64,000 nt of DNA from Amylostereum areolatum (GCA_012932865.1 SAXG01000046.1:295437-359436), one strand, 5' to 3'; positions 8,942-22,125 are shown, counted from the stretch's first letter. A program made the numbers and translations. Notes: generated by a model from the sequence alone, not told the origin.

Positions 8942-11670
8942 TCACCTACCAGCCCGCGCCGCTGACGACGAAGCAATCTGTGTACCCAAGGAGATCTATA
9001 CTGGAGGATACCTGTGATAGCGATGAGCGTGAGCTCGCACGCCAGATCCTCGTATGTGACCTGCAAAACAGAGTCAGAACGAAACACGCAGAAGACGGAA
9101 AGAAAGCGGAACGCGCCTCGTTCTCGTCGTTGCATTGCGCACCCGGGGCGGCTACGACTCGAGATCTCTATAGCAAAGCGCGATTGTCTGAAGCATCTGC
9201 GAAGTGTAGAACCAAATAGTCCTTGAGATGTTGTCCGCGTCCAACTTGTCGATCTCATGTGTCTCGACCTTCCTTTCCGTTCACATCCTGCGCGCCCTCC
9301 TTGTCCACCCTCACATGCGTGGTGCACTTCTCCGTCAAATCTCGCTGGCACCCTTGACATACATCCGCGCGCATCCGTTAGGCAACCCGACAATGACGCC
9401 CATGGCTTTGCGCTCGCTGGAGAACGGAATCATCTGCAGGACCTGCACCGAAGTCCCTGGTCGTCTTGTAGTTCGGCCATTTGAGTTCCTTCGCCATCTT
9501 CAGGAGGGCCGTCTCCGTCTTGCTACCAATGAACACCTCCTGCCCCTTCTCGTCTGTGTCCTCGAACGCGGTCGAGTTAACCGCAATAGCCTCGTTGAAG
9601 AGGGTGCGTAGGGCGGGCGAGATGACACTGTCGAGGTCTGCGAGATCAAGGGCGAAATCCATCTTGTGCTTGCGCTCGCCCGAATCCGATGCCTGCTCTC
9701 GATTCCTGTTCATCGAGTCCGCATTGTGACGGTCCTGGTTGTTCTCCCCGTACGAACTTGTCAGTGTACGCCGACCGAGCCGGCTGACGACGGTCATCTC
9801 GTTCTGAGTGAGCGTGCCGGTCTTGTCCGTGCAGACGACGGAGGAGTTGGCCATGGTTTCGCAAGAGCCGAGAACGCGCACAAGCAGGTTCTCTTTCGTC
9901 ATGCGCTTAGTGGCGAAAGCCAGCGCGAGCGTGACGGCCAGTGGCAGTCCTAATGGTAGTGGCAGTCAAAGACGGCGCATACATGCGGCGAAATACCACA
10001 CACCTTCAGGGACGGCGACAACAACTGAGGGTGACGGCGATGATGAGAATGTTTACGAAACGCTATGCCTTTCTGATTCGCGGTCCTTCAAAACAGATAT
10101 GTCAGTCAATGGAGGAAGTGAAACTGTGGTATACGCGCGCACCTCTCCGGAACGCCTTGACCTATTTGAACGAAAAATCTGATCATGAGTGCCGTGAACA
10201 GGATGAGACCCGCGATGCTTCCGACTTTCGCGATCGTTTTGGCGAGGGGGGTGTGTTCTCCACATCGCCTCGCAATGCTGCACGTCCAAAAAAAGCTCGC
10301 ATACATTGAGTCTCGCGGAGGGAAAACCGTCGGGAAAACACGTACCCATCATGATACGTCCGTTGAAACTCTTTGTGCCGACGGAAATGATAACATAGCT
10401 ACCAACACCCTCAATGACCTTGCTGCCGCTGACGATGAAGCAGTCGGTATGGCCGAGGAGGTCCATGCCGGACGGTTTCTGTTTCACGTCGCCGTCATCG
10501 TCCGTCGCCTTTGCCGGGTTCCACTCCGCGAGTTTTGCTTCACGCAGGGCGATGCACTCCGTGTAGGAGGCCTTCTTGATTGCGTCCGACTCACCCGTCG
10601 CGCCCGACTCGTCGCACTGCACGTTATGACCGGAAAGGAAGACACCGTCACAGGGCACGATCTCGCCAGGCTCAAGCAGCGCAATATTGCCCACAACGAC
10701 ATCGTTCACCTTGATAAGGCGCTCGTCGGTGCCCTGAATGACTTTTATAGAACGCTCTTCCTTCTTCGCGTTGAGAACCTTGAACTGCCGCTCCTTTTGT
10801 CAGTCGTTAAGCGAGCCGACCATGACCACGACCATGACTGGCCACGATGATGTCTACCCCCTCCGCCCAATCGACAGGGGGTTTGCCTGGTGTGCGCGCG
10901 GGACGGAGATATTGGAAGAAACCGAGAGTGGGCGAGATAACGGCAGCTATTGAAAGCAAAACCTAGGACGGGAGCGAGTAAGTCGCTGGAATCACGTGAC
11001 CATAACTGGAGCGACGTACCAAAACTTTGTCCTTGAGCGCCAGCCACATAAGGAGCCAGAGGCTCTTGCTGGCATGTGTGAGAAGGATGTTCGCGCCGAA
11101 TACCTCCCTGCACTTGTCGATAGAAGCGGAGTGAGGGTCGCCGTTACCGTGTGGAGCGGTGCTCGGACCAGCCACGCTGAGCAGGCTGGGCGCGTGCAGG
11201 CTGGGAAGCCCCTCATCTTCGCCGCCAGGACCGACAACCTTGATGTTGGGCTTAGGCATGTTGTCGTTGTCCTTGTCTGGCTGTGGCGACGGTCCACTTT
11301 CTCCCACGGTAGAGTCGGGACCTGGACCACTGCCCAACTCGCGGGTTTCATGTGTTCCGAGGCCACGCAAGAGGCTGAAGACGCCGCCCATGTCCTCGAG
11401 CACCTCGAGGTCCTTAGGGTCGATGAGGTTGGCGAGTTGAAAGGGCTTGAAAGCGAAAGGGGCGGGATCGAAGTCGGCCTCTTGAGAGAGGTCGAAATGG
11501 TCGGGACGCGCAAGCTCGTGCTCCGGCTTGTCTTTCTTCGCGTCAGTGTCGACGTTTGAGTTGTTCGCGGATTCGCAGCTGGGAGAACGCGAATGGCGCT
11601 TGAGGCGGTGGAATAAGGAGGCTGGTTCGCGACGGGGAACGGGATTCGTCGTCTGAGCCGGAGTCGACAT
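8942..11670 (-). pseudogene. PMCA-type P-type Ca2+-ATPase, truncated and frameshifted
   Basis: Plasma-membrane/vacuolar Ca2+ pump (Pmc1-like). The N-terminal Met is near 11670 with the family segment AFKPFQLANLIDPKDLEVL; a membrane segment follows near 10960-10850, the actuator loop DESGATGESDAIKK near 10620, and the phosphorylation motif DKTGTLT near 9825. The nucleotide-domain fragment ([18 protein letters not shown], then MYVKGASEI) needs a frame change near 9440 and is broken again at about 9330. Nothing corresponds to the hinge, P-domain end or last six membrane helices. A second fragment of the actuator exon (DLLGYTDCFVVSG) lies at 8950-9000, so the locus is also rearranged. No functional pump is possible. 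Confidence 0.85.
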
Positions 11671-12154
11671 GGGTTCCAGTTGATGAAGAGCGTGCTACCG
11701 CTGTCAGAGCGGGGCGACATGGGAGTGAGACCGATGCTGGAATGATCAGCCTCGGTTTCGCTTTCGCTGAGGTCACTGGTGTGGTGGGGGCGGAGGCGAG
11801 GGAGGGTTATGTGTCAATGACGCAGAGGTGGGCAATGAGTACTGGGATCGACCATTGATGGATGTCGGGCAGATGCTATTGCGAGGGTGATGGTGAGGCA
11901 ATGTGCGTGGGGCATGTGTGGCTGTCGCATGCGCTTGTAGCAGGTACTAAGATACCGATGCTGTTGTTGAAAGGTGAGGACTGGGAGGCTTATCACACGT
12001 ACTTACTTTTTCCCCGTCCATTCCTGGATCTTTGAGGTTTCTCCATCATCATTGGTACAAGGTGTCGGGCACTGTTGGAAGCGAGGCCCTTCCGAGCTCT
12101 GCAGATGAAGGATCGAGGGAACAGGGCAAGGTGTGGATAGAGAACGAGGTGAAA

Positions 12155-12203
12155 GTTGAAAGTCGAACGTTGAACGTTGAACGTTGAAGCTTCAAGCTTC
12201 AAG
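12155..12203 (+). repeat. Heptamer tandem repeat (GTTGAAC)5 with inverted tail
   Basis: Five GTTGAAC-like heptamers (12155-12189), then two inverted copies CTTCAAG (12190-12203), able to form a hairpin. It is related to the array at 8514-8541. Function unknown; it could be a subterminal repeat of a transposon. Confidence 0.7.
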
Positions 12204-12396
12204 GCAAAATGCGCGTCGCGAGATGTTCGATGTTTGCACAAACTCGAAGGAATTTCTCGGGAATTTCAAAGCCAATGGACAACGATAGTATTCATACAAC
12301 ACACACTACAAATATTCAAGCTACAGTATCGTACAACAGGCGGCCGGTAAGAAAATGTGTCGTAAAAGGTCGTAACGAAGAAATAGTCGACAATGA

Positions 12397-15300
12397 TCAA
12401 GCGAAGGACGAGCCCGAGTCCTCACCAGCGTCAGCGCCATCACCCTCAATGCCCAAGATTCTTTCCACAATGATCCCCTTTGATGCCTCCGACGGTGCCA
12501 GTGTCAACCTCGCGAGAAGAGCAGAATCCCTCGGCCTCTTCGGCGGGGCCAGTAGCTCCTGCTCGTCAGTCTGCCATCCCTCTAGAAAGCGAGTGCTGGG
12601 ATCGTCGCGCTCCTTCTTGATGGAGAACTTCATCATTTGAAGGGCCTCCATGAGGAGGGGGCTCAGGCGGTTGCGTTTCTTCGTGTCGGTCTCGGAAGCG
12701 GAGGAGAATGCGCGCTCGCTCGGAACGGACGAAGGCTGAATTGGCAGATAATCCATGGCGATAGCGAAGAGGGTCGGATATTTCTTTTCATGTTTCTGTA
12801 TGCGTGGATAACTCGTCAGATAGACTAACAACAAGACGAAAAAGAGAGGAGTGGTGTACCAGCCAAAATCCGAGAACATCGATGGTCTCGCTCACAGACC
12901 GAGATGTGAGGTAAGCCTGAAGTTCTTGCTCAACGCTTCCTTCGTCGTCGTCTTCGGCGTCGTCTTCGTCAACTGCCTCCGACCCGCTTCGGATGTTCAT
13001 ATCGAGGTTCAGGTTCAAGGATTTGAATGCTTCGTTGAGCTGAAAGAATGCAGGCTTGTCGCTACGAGGGGTGACTGGCCTAGTCGACGAACGACTCGGG
13101 GCGCGTGTGGTGCCTGCTCGGCTTGCCTTTGCCTCGCGGTACTCCACCATCTGACGGGAAACCCCTCAATGGTGAGATATCAGTTAGAAGAAAAAAGACA
13201 CGTACCGTATCGCGAACTGTGTCTTGCGCCATAGCGATGTAATCAGAGCCCCAATGCTCGTTGATCCATCCGAGGCGTATTGCTGGGTGAACGACTGCCA
13301 CAGTGACGGTATGATCAATGCTCGGGGACAAAGAATGTGTTAAATGACTTACGCATGCTCAGAACGTAGGCGCGGGTATCATCCATCTTGCTATAGTACT
13401 TGTAGGCAAACTTCAGGCCGACGTCGAGGATCCCGCTTAGGTGAGGAAGCATCTTCTTGGTTTTTTCCCATGCAGTGAGGAAAGTCTCGAAAACCGGGAT
13501 AGCCCCAGCCAAGAGAGGAACCTTTTCGCCCGACATGGAATTCTGGACGAAATGGGGGGCCTACACGACGATGGCATCAATATTAACACTTCCATGGATG
13601 TTCGAACTCAGCATGACGTACCGCAAGCAAAAGGATCAGTTCATCGACGCGTGTCCACTCGTCATTGGTGAGCCGGAGGTTGTTGGAGTTGTGCGGGGGA
13701 TTGGAGAGGAAAAGATCCACGGCCTGTATGCCAGCAAGACGGTTAGCAGAGGTTAGGTGCGTCCAGGAGGTGTAAACGTACAGGACGGAGCTCTCGGATC
13801 CTCAGCAGCATAAGTTGGAAGGAGTCCCAGCGTGTGGCAGAATACATGATTAGCTCCAAGAGTTTCACTTCGGTAGGGACCCCCTGTGCGTTGCGGAAGA
13901 GCTCGGTGGCGTTGCCGGTAACGATGATCCGCTCGAGATCCTGCTTCCTCTGGTCTGACCCACGAGTGTAGCGAATGATCGCGCAGACCGCGTCGACGAG
14001 GTTGCGCCTTGTGGCATCGCTCATCGAAGAAATGATAGCTTCGAACTCTTCTTCCAGATCGTCGAAGGAGCTGTCGGTGTCGTCATCAGTGACGATGGGA
14101 AGGGATATATCCTCGCCCCAGTCGCTGCCATCGTCCTCCCCGTTTGTGGGTTCATCGTCCTCCAGGATCACGACCTTCTTGGTCTGTGCAACAGAGGCAC
14201 CGGCTGCCTTGATAACATGCTGCGCGCAGATGTTAATAACGTGGGGGAAGCAGCATATACGCTGGTCGACGGGGTCGAAGATGATGCCGTCGGCCGCAAG
14301 TAGATCTCGGAGGCAAGCTAAGAATGTTGTGTTACTGAAAGCGTTATCGAGCGTCCAATGTCCAAGCTGTGGATCAATGAGCAGATGTCACATGAACAGA
14401 CGGGGCCATTGTGTGACCTTACCTTTCTTTCGATTCCCGCCCGCTTGATTAGGTAGTAGACGACTCGGGCGATGTTAGCTCCAGTGTGCTTTCCGGCAAG
14501 CCGATGAAAAGCGATGACGGCCGAATTGAAGGAGAGATGATCAACACCCTGGACAGTGCGACAGGAGATCCAGTGCGCAGTGATTGCGATATATGAGGAG
14601 AGGTTGAGACGAGACCAAAGGTCCGCGGTTAGGGAAATTTTCCCTTCAGCATGCTACGCGTTGTCATAATCAGTCGGAAAAATGGCGCGACGAAATACAA
14701 GATAGTTTTACAAAAAGCTCCCGCTTCAGCTTGTCAAAGAAATCCTTCCAGCTCAACAAGATCAACTCCCGGAGCTTTGTGCGACACGGAATATTCACGT
14801 CTCGTAGATCCTCGCGGAGAAGGAGGAGAAGGTGGCGAAACTCGGGGCACTCGATAACGTTGAGACTCTGCGAAGTTCATAGCGAGGGTTCATTAGCAAA
14901 TCGAGACAAAAGCGAGAAGGAGAATGACGAACCTGGTCGTCGGCAACGATGAACCGCACCAAAGCATTATGGAACGCCGCATCAGAGAACTCGGGCCTGA
15001 CTTCTTCCTCTTGAACTTCTTCGAGCTCAGGGGGCGGAGAGTCGATGAACTGGTTTCGCCACCCATACTTCTCGCACGCGTCGTCGTACTCCTCGAGGTG
15101 TTCGTTATAAAGATGCTTGTTGACGGCCGTGTAGCCCGACCCGGCGCTATAAGCGACTTCGGAGTGGAAGACATGGTCTGGGCCCTTCTCGTAGAGCACG
15201 TTCCTACGGTAAGCGGTCAGCTCGTTCTGCGGATTGAAGGTAAAAAAAAAATGCACATGCAAAGGCGGCACCACTTCCGCTTCTTCCCGTCAGCGGCCAG

Positions 15301-15784
15301 AGTATCTTGGTCGAAGAAGTAGGCGATGTCCCATCGTTTGCCGACCGGGCCAGATGCTTGCTGGGTCGGGTTGATGGGGGTGGGGGGCGCGATAGATACA
15401 TCGGATGCGGGCTTCGCGACGTTTCTTCCGAGGAGGACCTTTCCGCGGGAGCGACGTTGAGTACTGTCTTCAGCTTGGCGTGGTGGCCGTTTGGACTTCG
15501 TGCCGGACTTTGTGCGTGTCGCTTGCGGAGCGGCCGGCTGCGATGCACCTTGAGAATCTGAGGAAGAAAAACCCCGTGAGAAGATAGAAAAAAATAACTA
15601 TATCCCGGGGCCCCATACCGCCGTCGTCGGTGTCCACATCTGCGACAGACAAGTCGAAGGTCTCGGCAGTATCATCCGAGAGGGTCGTCTGCTGAGGAGT
15701 AGCCTGCTGAGAAGTAGCCTGCGCGGTCGGCTGAGAGGCTGCAGGAGAGCGAACGGGTCGAGCGCGAGGTTTGTTAGGAGCCAT
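12397..15784 (-). CDS. hAT-family DNA transposase, multi-exon
   Basis: A transposase gene read from Met at 15784 to the stop at 12397. In order: a low-complexity N-terminus, a BED-type zinc finger (WCRLC near 15265, HLYNEH near 15100), the RNase H-like core with LTADLWS (near 14640), LDNAFSN (near 14345) and TRWDS (near 13820), an acidic insertion (14030-14170), and the C-terminal hAT dimerisation segment (VPSERAFSSASETDTKKRNRL near 12680-12740). Short introns interrupt it, for example after 15630. Each segment is well preserved, so it may be recently active, but I did not verify all splice junctions. A TATATAAT lies about 50 bases upstream of the Met. I found no matching terminal inverted repeats or 8-bp duplication around it. 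Confidence 0.78.
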
Positions 15785-18078
15785 GGGGTGCTAGAATCGC
15801 TGAGAGCGACTGACGTTTGCAAGCGACAGTTGGTCGATTATATACTCTCGAGGCTCTGGAAAAGAACGCGCATTAGTGGGACCAAAGAACTTTGTCACGG
15901 CCAGAGATGGAAACAACTTAACGCATCGCCGGAGACGGAGAGGTGAACCCATAGAGCCAACTTGAGCTGCTATGAACGTCCGCGAATGAGATTTGCCTTA
16001 GCGAAATCGCCCACCTCGTCCTTGTGCGTGGATGGTTCATGTGGATGCTCGCCACCGACTCGGTAGACGGCTAACGCAACATGTGAACATGGCGGACGTG
16101 GTTGCGGGATCCTTCGGGGACGAGAAGATCTTGGGTGTACACATTTGAGGAGGAAACCGGCAGCACGCAGCTTGACTCGTGCACCTAACTCAATAACGAA
16201 GGAGGGCGCTGCGGGACAAAGCGCGTGAGTCAACAAGAAACCAGGCTTCTGCGGAAAAAGTCGGCCTGCAACAGTGCAAACGATGATACCGCATTGGATG
16301 ATAAAAAGGTGTGGGCAAAGGGCTGCACCCACGAGTGCTTGTCGTGTGTGAGCATCAAGCACGATACAGCAGATTACCTTAATCTCCGCGCTGCACGATG
16401 CGCGTTTCAATTCACGGGGCGCATCCCCTGAGCTTCTACAGAGTTGAATGCTCCCGAGAAGCACTAGCTCCACGCTGAGCAGCTCCGCAAGCACCCGAGT
16501 TTGTGTACCATTGGTTCAGAAGGAACATCGAGGGGCCGATGTTCCACATCGTCGGAGTCGACGCGCCGTAGAGCATTCCACAGGGATCTTGAAACAGTAC
16601 TAGATTTGAGGGTACAAACACAGAATTGTTGCTAATTAATGCCACGTTCGGACGGAACAGACGCGATACAATGGCGGTGCCGTCCCCGCCGTCGAGTCCC
16701 ATACCCCAGATAGAACACGCGCGCCATCTCCGCGAGGTGCTGCGTGCATAGATCAGACGATGCGGTATCCGAGTTCGGCGGAGAGGAGGATATCTGAGAG
16801 GGCAGAGGTGGCGGCGAAGGAGAATGGGAAGGGCTCCGGTGTCCACTCAATCCGAACTGATCTCGGATGCTACCTTAGGCACTACGCATGCGCTCGCGAC
16901 TGGGCGAGGGCACAGCTACACCCAACCTGGCAGTAGGCGTGGGGGACAGCAGACGCCCACCTGGTGCGGGAACATACTCGGGAGACGGGGAGGGCGAGGC
17001 CGGAGAAAAAGAGAGGATCCGAAGAGCCATGATTGAGGGTACAAACATGATATCATTGCTAAACCTAGGTGTGCCGCGTTACGACTCGTGTCCGAATGCG
17101 TCCTAGCCATCGTTTATTATTCCGTGAGGTTAGACCAGAGTCTTGAGAAACACGCACCGTTCCCGAAGAAGGGTCCGTGGTGTGAAGTCAGTCGGGGGGA
17201 TGGTCAGCGCGACGCGAGGCGCGTGTAGTTTGCTAGGCTGTGAGAGAGGGGGACTTTGAGAGTTATTATTGGAGGACTGAATGGAGAGGAGTGAGAGAGC
17301 GCATGCGGATGAAAAGTCGAGGGTGACCTCGGGCTGTGGTGGTTGGTTTTGCGAAGTGCGAGTGGCAGTGAGTGGTGCCGCCTTTCTCGACCTGCTCACT
17401 GCACACCGCATCTCGAGAGTTACCCCATAAGGACCGTAGAGTACGCGATGTGCAAGTAAAATATAGAGTGCAACGGAGAGCGCGTACCGTTTTCACAATC
17501 GAATATGAATGGTGAGGGGGCCTGAGAGGCAGCCGACAATTTGGCCAACTTCGGAGTCACGAGACCCTGCAACTAACGTCACTATTTAGCCAAGAATCAC
17601 AGAAACGACAAAGCTTTCCCCCCACCACATGTCTCAGTCTAAGGTGTCCATGGTGAGTACCGATTCAACGCGATCAGAACCCGAAAACTAGACCTGACAT
17701 AGACAGCCAGGCCAATACGCCTACTAACTTGATGTACACCACCGTTGATTCCGCACACAACCAAGAACTGCTGCTCCTTCAGCTTGCCAACCTTCGTCTC
17801 CGAGCTAAACGTCTTCGGCGACGTTGCAGCCATGTGGTAAGCTGGACCGTAACTTACGATGCTTTGGCTATTACGAAACATGTTGACATACTTACGAGTA
17901 GGTACGCGTGGATGACCAGCATACAACTACGTCCCCCGACGTAGCCCTCCGGAACGCAGCAGCTCAAATGGGTGGAAGCGAGCATGGAAGATCGTAACGC
18001 GGTGGGGACAATGCAACGGGGTAGATACTTCTGGAACGTTAAGTACATGAATAAAATGTGGTGCCAGTCTGTACGGGC
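15785..18078. other. 2.3 kb without a recognisable gene
   Basis: Only weak, short frames are seen. A phrase GATTGAGGGTACAAACA near 17031 is echoed near 16605 (GATTTGAGGGTACAAACA) with similar surroundings, suggesting a decayed local duplication. No RNA gene, complete ORF family or transposon terminus could be supported. Confidence 0.35.
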
Positions 18079-18520
18079 TTATGCCGGGAGCTCAAACTTT
18101 TGACCTTGGAGCACTGCGAGAGTTATTAGGTGGATAAGGGAGGGAGGAGCGGGGATGGGGGACGAACTTTGTGAAATACACGTAGAAAAAGTCGACATAG
18201 AGCCCGGTTTGAACAAGGCCTGCGGCGACGGCGATGAGGCCTTCCGAGAAATGCCTGTTGGGGCGGTTCTAGGGCACGTATCCGAGAGAGAAACCGCGCG
18301 CACGCACCGGTACATCCAGTTGGGTATGTAATGAGCCCTGTATGCGCCGGGGGTGGCAAGGTAGTGGGTAGTGATGGTTTCCGCCTTGCCTGTGCACTGG
18401 AGCATGAAGAGCTGGGAGAGGATGGCGACCGACAGACTCAGAAATATTGCTGGAGGGTCTTGCGGAGAGGAGAGAAGACCTGGAAGGGAGGGAGCTTCAT
18501 CGAGAGGGCATTGATGATGT
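18079..18520 (-). pseudogene. ERD2: KDEL receptor (ERD2) relic, C-terminal part
   Basis: Fragments match the ER-retention receptor that returns HDEL/KDEL cargo from Golgi to [21 protein letters not shown], then [13 protein letters not shown], then in another frame [18 protein letters not shown], then the last exon QGQKFELPA with stop at 18079-18081. The segments need frame changes, and the last intron junction no longer restores the frame. The N-terminal transmembrane helices are not recognisable upstream with any confidence. Clearly a decayed copy. Confidence 0.8.
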
Positions 18521-19368
18521 GGAGAGTTGGCTGCGAGTCCTTGATCCCAGCGATGGCGGCAATAGCGTGGGTAGTGGTGTGGCGAGTGATTTGACTGTGA
18601 CGCGTGAGTCCCAGTTCGCAAACGAAGGTTGGACGAACGCACCTTGACTCGTTGAGAACAAGTTTGGGAAGGTCGGCCTTGATTCACTCGCGATCGGCCT
18701 GGGGGACCTGAGTTCAGAGATCGCCACTGTTCGTCGAGACGCACTCGCGCATCTCGACACCGGAAATTTCATGGAACTGGACTCCGGACGTGGCATCAGT
18801 GGACGGCGTGCGGACGCGGGCGGTGGCAGAGAGCGCGGGAGGAGGAGGAGGATGGTGAAACATGCTTTTCTTCGAGCTCAAACTGGGTGAATTTCAGTAT
18901 GTGCAGGCTGAGAAGGGGTGTTTCCTGCAACGCAAGTCAGGCATTGACGATGGGGAAGAGACACGAGGACGTACGAGGAATCAGGATGAGCAGTGTCTCA
19001 AAGATGTCAAAGAAGTGTTTTGTGGGCGCGGCGCCTTGCGCGAGCCAGATTAAGCGCCGAACTTGTTTGAATTCTGAAGATCACTTAAGCTCGACCAATC
19101 TGGTTATTATTGCATAACTAGTTACCTATCGTACTATAGATTGCTACAAAAAGATAAACACCGTGACCGTCCGAGAGAATTGTCCAAAAGAGTCTCATTT
19201 GGTGAGCCTGTATGCACGTGATCGTTCTGCGCGTCACCTGCTTGCGATGTGGAGCTTGTGGGGACCATAGGCCTCGTCGATACCTTGATCAACTCAGTCG
19301 CAACGTTGAAGGCGAGGACCTTCGAACAATATACCATTTTAGCAAGAGGTTAGTCCGTTTTCTCTGCC

Positions 19369-21200
19369 ATGATCGACACGGTGTATTTGATGCACAGTTT
19401 GATTGCCACGCACTCTTCAGCATTCTCGCGCGAGCACGTCATCCAGTCGCGGTCCCCGGCCGCTCAAGCACGTCGCGCGCAACTGGACTTGAGTGCATCG
19501 GACCTGTTCGTCCTCATGCATGGCATGCTATTCACAAATATCCAGCTCAACGACTTCAAGCCATCCTTGGCTCGCCTCCGCCCACTCTTTCCGAGCCATC
19601 CGCGTCCGAGGCGACCCCTCCCGCATTTACAATGACTGTCGAGCTCACCTTCACCATGCTGTCCCACGCGCTTGATAGTGTCACCTCCCACACTGGTGTC
19701 ACCTCCTACATCACCATCATCCCAACTTTCCTCGCCACCGTTTTCAAGACCCACAACGTGGTGGCGCTGCTTGAACACGCTATGCCCTGGTCCTCTCCAA
19801 AGCACCCAGTCGTGCCCTCCCGAATTCCCAAAGCGCCGGGAAAAAGCTCCCCACGCGCACTGCCCTCCCGGAGGACTGGTGCGTGCGTGGTATGGCTTGG
19901 ACAGGCCGCTAGCTTTTCGAATGCGGGTTCTGGAAAACGGACAAACCGGACGACGCGTTGCCGCTGTCGGGCAGCATGACGGTGAGCTGCAAGATGGAGG
20001 TGCTGGATGAGCACGGACCACCGCGTGGCTTGGATGGCAACGACGGCATGTTGGTGGACGAGGACGACAGCGATCGCGTGGAAGATACCGATCTTTGTTG
20101 GCAGCGTGTCGCGTGGGCGGGCGCGCGGTTCTCCAGGCTCGTGGACGGCTTCACCTGGTGCGGCGATCGAGAGTGGTCCATCGAGGGTCCGCTGGCCGTG
20201 AAGGTTGCGTTGTGGGCCCAGGAGGAGCGCTTGGCGAAGGAGGAGGAGGAGAAGCAATGCTTGAGGGGCACCCGATGGAGTGTCGTCGACACGATGGAAG
20301 TGGACGCCGACGGCATAGATAACCCTGGCGAGTCTTCCAGCCAGAGCGAGGACAATGATGAGGATACGGAGGAGGTTCGAGAGCTCAAGGTATGGCAGCC
20401 TTTTTGCTTGAGAGCGAAGTTTGATGCTCATTGCCTTCACCCCTCTCATTTCTGTAGGCTCGCCGGCGCTATCTTCGCAACCTGCTTCAGCCAGTGCAAC
20501 GCAGCGCATCACCCCGACCTCGTCGGCGCCACCAACCCAGAGGCGCAAATGCCCGCACGCTGCTCCCAAAGGATCCGTCCGGCCTTCTCTCAAGCTCGTC
20601 CCTGGGTTCAGCGTCCTCGTTATGGATACCAACATCCTTTTGTCATCGCTTGCGATGGGGAGAGCGGACGATGGACTGTTGTCGTCCCGCTCCCTGTCAT
20701 CATGGAGCTCGATGGACTGGGGACCAACGCCACTGCGCTCGGCGAGGCTGCAAAATTGGCCGTCGCCTTCTTGATCTCCCATGTTCGTTCGCACTCAACC
20801 TCGCTCAAGGTGCAAACGTCACGCGGCAATTACCTCAGTTCTCTCAATGTCCGCAGCGAAGTGGTCGATTTCAGCGGCGAGGGCAAGGGCGCATGGGAGT
20901 GCAATATGGACGACCTCATCCTCCGCGCAGCGGTCTGGAAGGACGAGCATTGGGTCGACCATTCGGCGATCCTCGGTGGCGATGGCGAGCGTGGATGTGA
21001 GCGCGATACGAAGGGCATGGCAAAGGTGGTGCTACTTGGCAGCCTGGACCGTAATTGTACGTCCCCCTTTCCTATGTATCGAACTGGTGTTTCTTGATAC
21101 TGATCAACACATTTTTCGTGTTCGCAGTTCGGCTCAAGGCGCATGGAATGTTAGCAGACCACGTACATGAGGAAGCACGCACAACTCCTGCGCACAACTC
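19369..21200 (+). pseudogene. EST1/SMG-like PIN-domain protein, 5'-truncated relic
   Basis: The C-terminal half of a fungal EST1/SMG5-6-like protein (nonsense-mediated decay or telomere factor). A central helical segment (SDLFVLMHGMLFTNIQLNDF) is followed by TFLATVFKTHNVVALLEHAMPW, a long acidic region, an intron at about 20390-20457, and a PIN nuclease domain with VMDTNILLSSL, VVPLPVIMELDGL, SLKVQTSRGNYLSSLNV and DDLILRAAVWKDEHWVD. The frame shifts between DTNILLSSL and the next strand (about 20640-20670), with some residues missing, and again in the central part. The N-terminal TPR/14-3-3-like region is absent. Confidence 0.8.
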
Positions 21201-21753
21201 CTCCCCTCGTTCGTGTTCGCGTGCTCACCGCACAATCTAGCCGAACATGCACTCAGTTGCTGTATAACCTGTGCAGATGAGAGGTCAAGACCAGGTGTGC
21301 GTGCGAGGTGAAAACGCTCAAGGCGGAGCTCGCGCGCGGGTTGTATTGTTAGGGAGCGGTGGACGTGGGGATCTCCTCTCCCTGCGGAGAGGGCGATGCG
21401 GCGCGGATTCTTGTATTATCTGTAGTCATTTTTCGCTTGTATGTATATCGTGCTTGGGAGTCAGTACTCATAAAAGACGGTCCCTGCATCCGACAGGTGT
21501 GGCATTCGCTACACGCGTGGGCTGACGAGATCTCCACATTGACTGGTAACATGTCAACAACTAGGCAGTTCGGGACTCCGTTGACCGACTCTGAGCCGAG
21601 ACACAAGCTGACATGATGCTCTGTTCGTTAGATGTAGAACAGGCATGAATTAAGGTCCGCGATCCATCGAGCTAGGTACAGATCAGAGCCGGAACCTCGG
21701 CTCGGAGCTAATAAATCTCGGAGCTGCGGCAACACTACCCAGAGCCGACATAT
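21201..21753. other. Junction region before gypsy fragment
   Basis: No gene is seen. GAGCCGG/CCGAGCC words are clustered at 21590-21750, in a sense opposite to similar words near 6990-7040. Confidence 0.35.
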
Positions 21754-22125
21754 GTGTCCTGGACCCCAGTCCCCACTTATGTTATTCCTGCATGCAGAGT
21801 CAAAGGTGTTCGCGTTCGCACGGTCCATCGCTCCCCTCTACCTACACAACTCTTCACTGAGGATGACGACGAGCGGCCCATGGTATTCCGAGACTGGGAG
21901 ATCAATGGACTACGCCGCGCTGGAATCCTCCCTGAAACAGATGGTCCTAATCCAGATGCAGTACCCATCCGCGCGGGCTTTACAAAAGCGCAGGAGCTTG
22001 CAGAGCATTCCAAAGAGAACGCACACCCGCAAACCTTCGAAGACTTAGTCCCCCCTCCGTACCGCGACTTCGCGTCTATATTTGACAAGAAAACCTCCGA
22101 GCGACTTCCTGACCGACGACCATGG
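21754..22125 (+). pseudogene. pol: Gypsy pol fragment (protease-RT linker)
   Basis: An open plus-strand frame whose end aligns with the protease-RT linker of families A and B: FTKAQELAEHSKE, then LVPPPYRDFASIFDKKTSERLPDRRPW. Family B has ATKAQELAERA and SYKQYQKVFEKKASERFPISRPWDHAI. It is cut after RRPW by the family A LTR at 22126. It could be the continuation of the family C copy that stops at 6938, in which case the 14.8 kb between was inserted; this is unproven. Confidence 0.75.

Noticed and set aside
8942..11670. Functional Ca2+-ATPase gene
   Set aside because: Frameshifts after the phosphorylation site and absence of the whole C-terminal half.
15895..15915. CAGAGATGGAAAC as a hAT terminus for the transposase gene
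   Set aside because: Its orientation is wrong for the right end of an element containing 12397-15784, and no partner or 8-bp duplication was found.
6939..21753. Helitron capturing host gene fragments
   Set aside because: I found no Rep/helicase sequence, and no TC start or CTRR hairpin end at the block edges.
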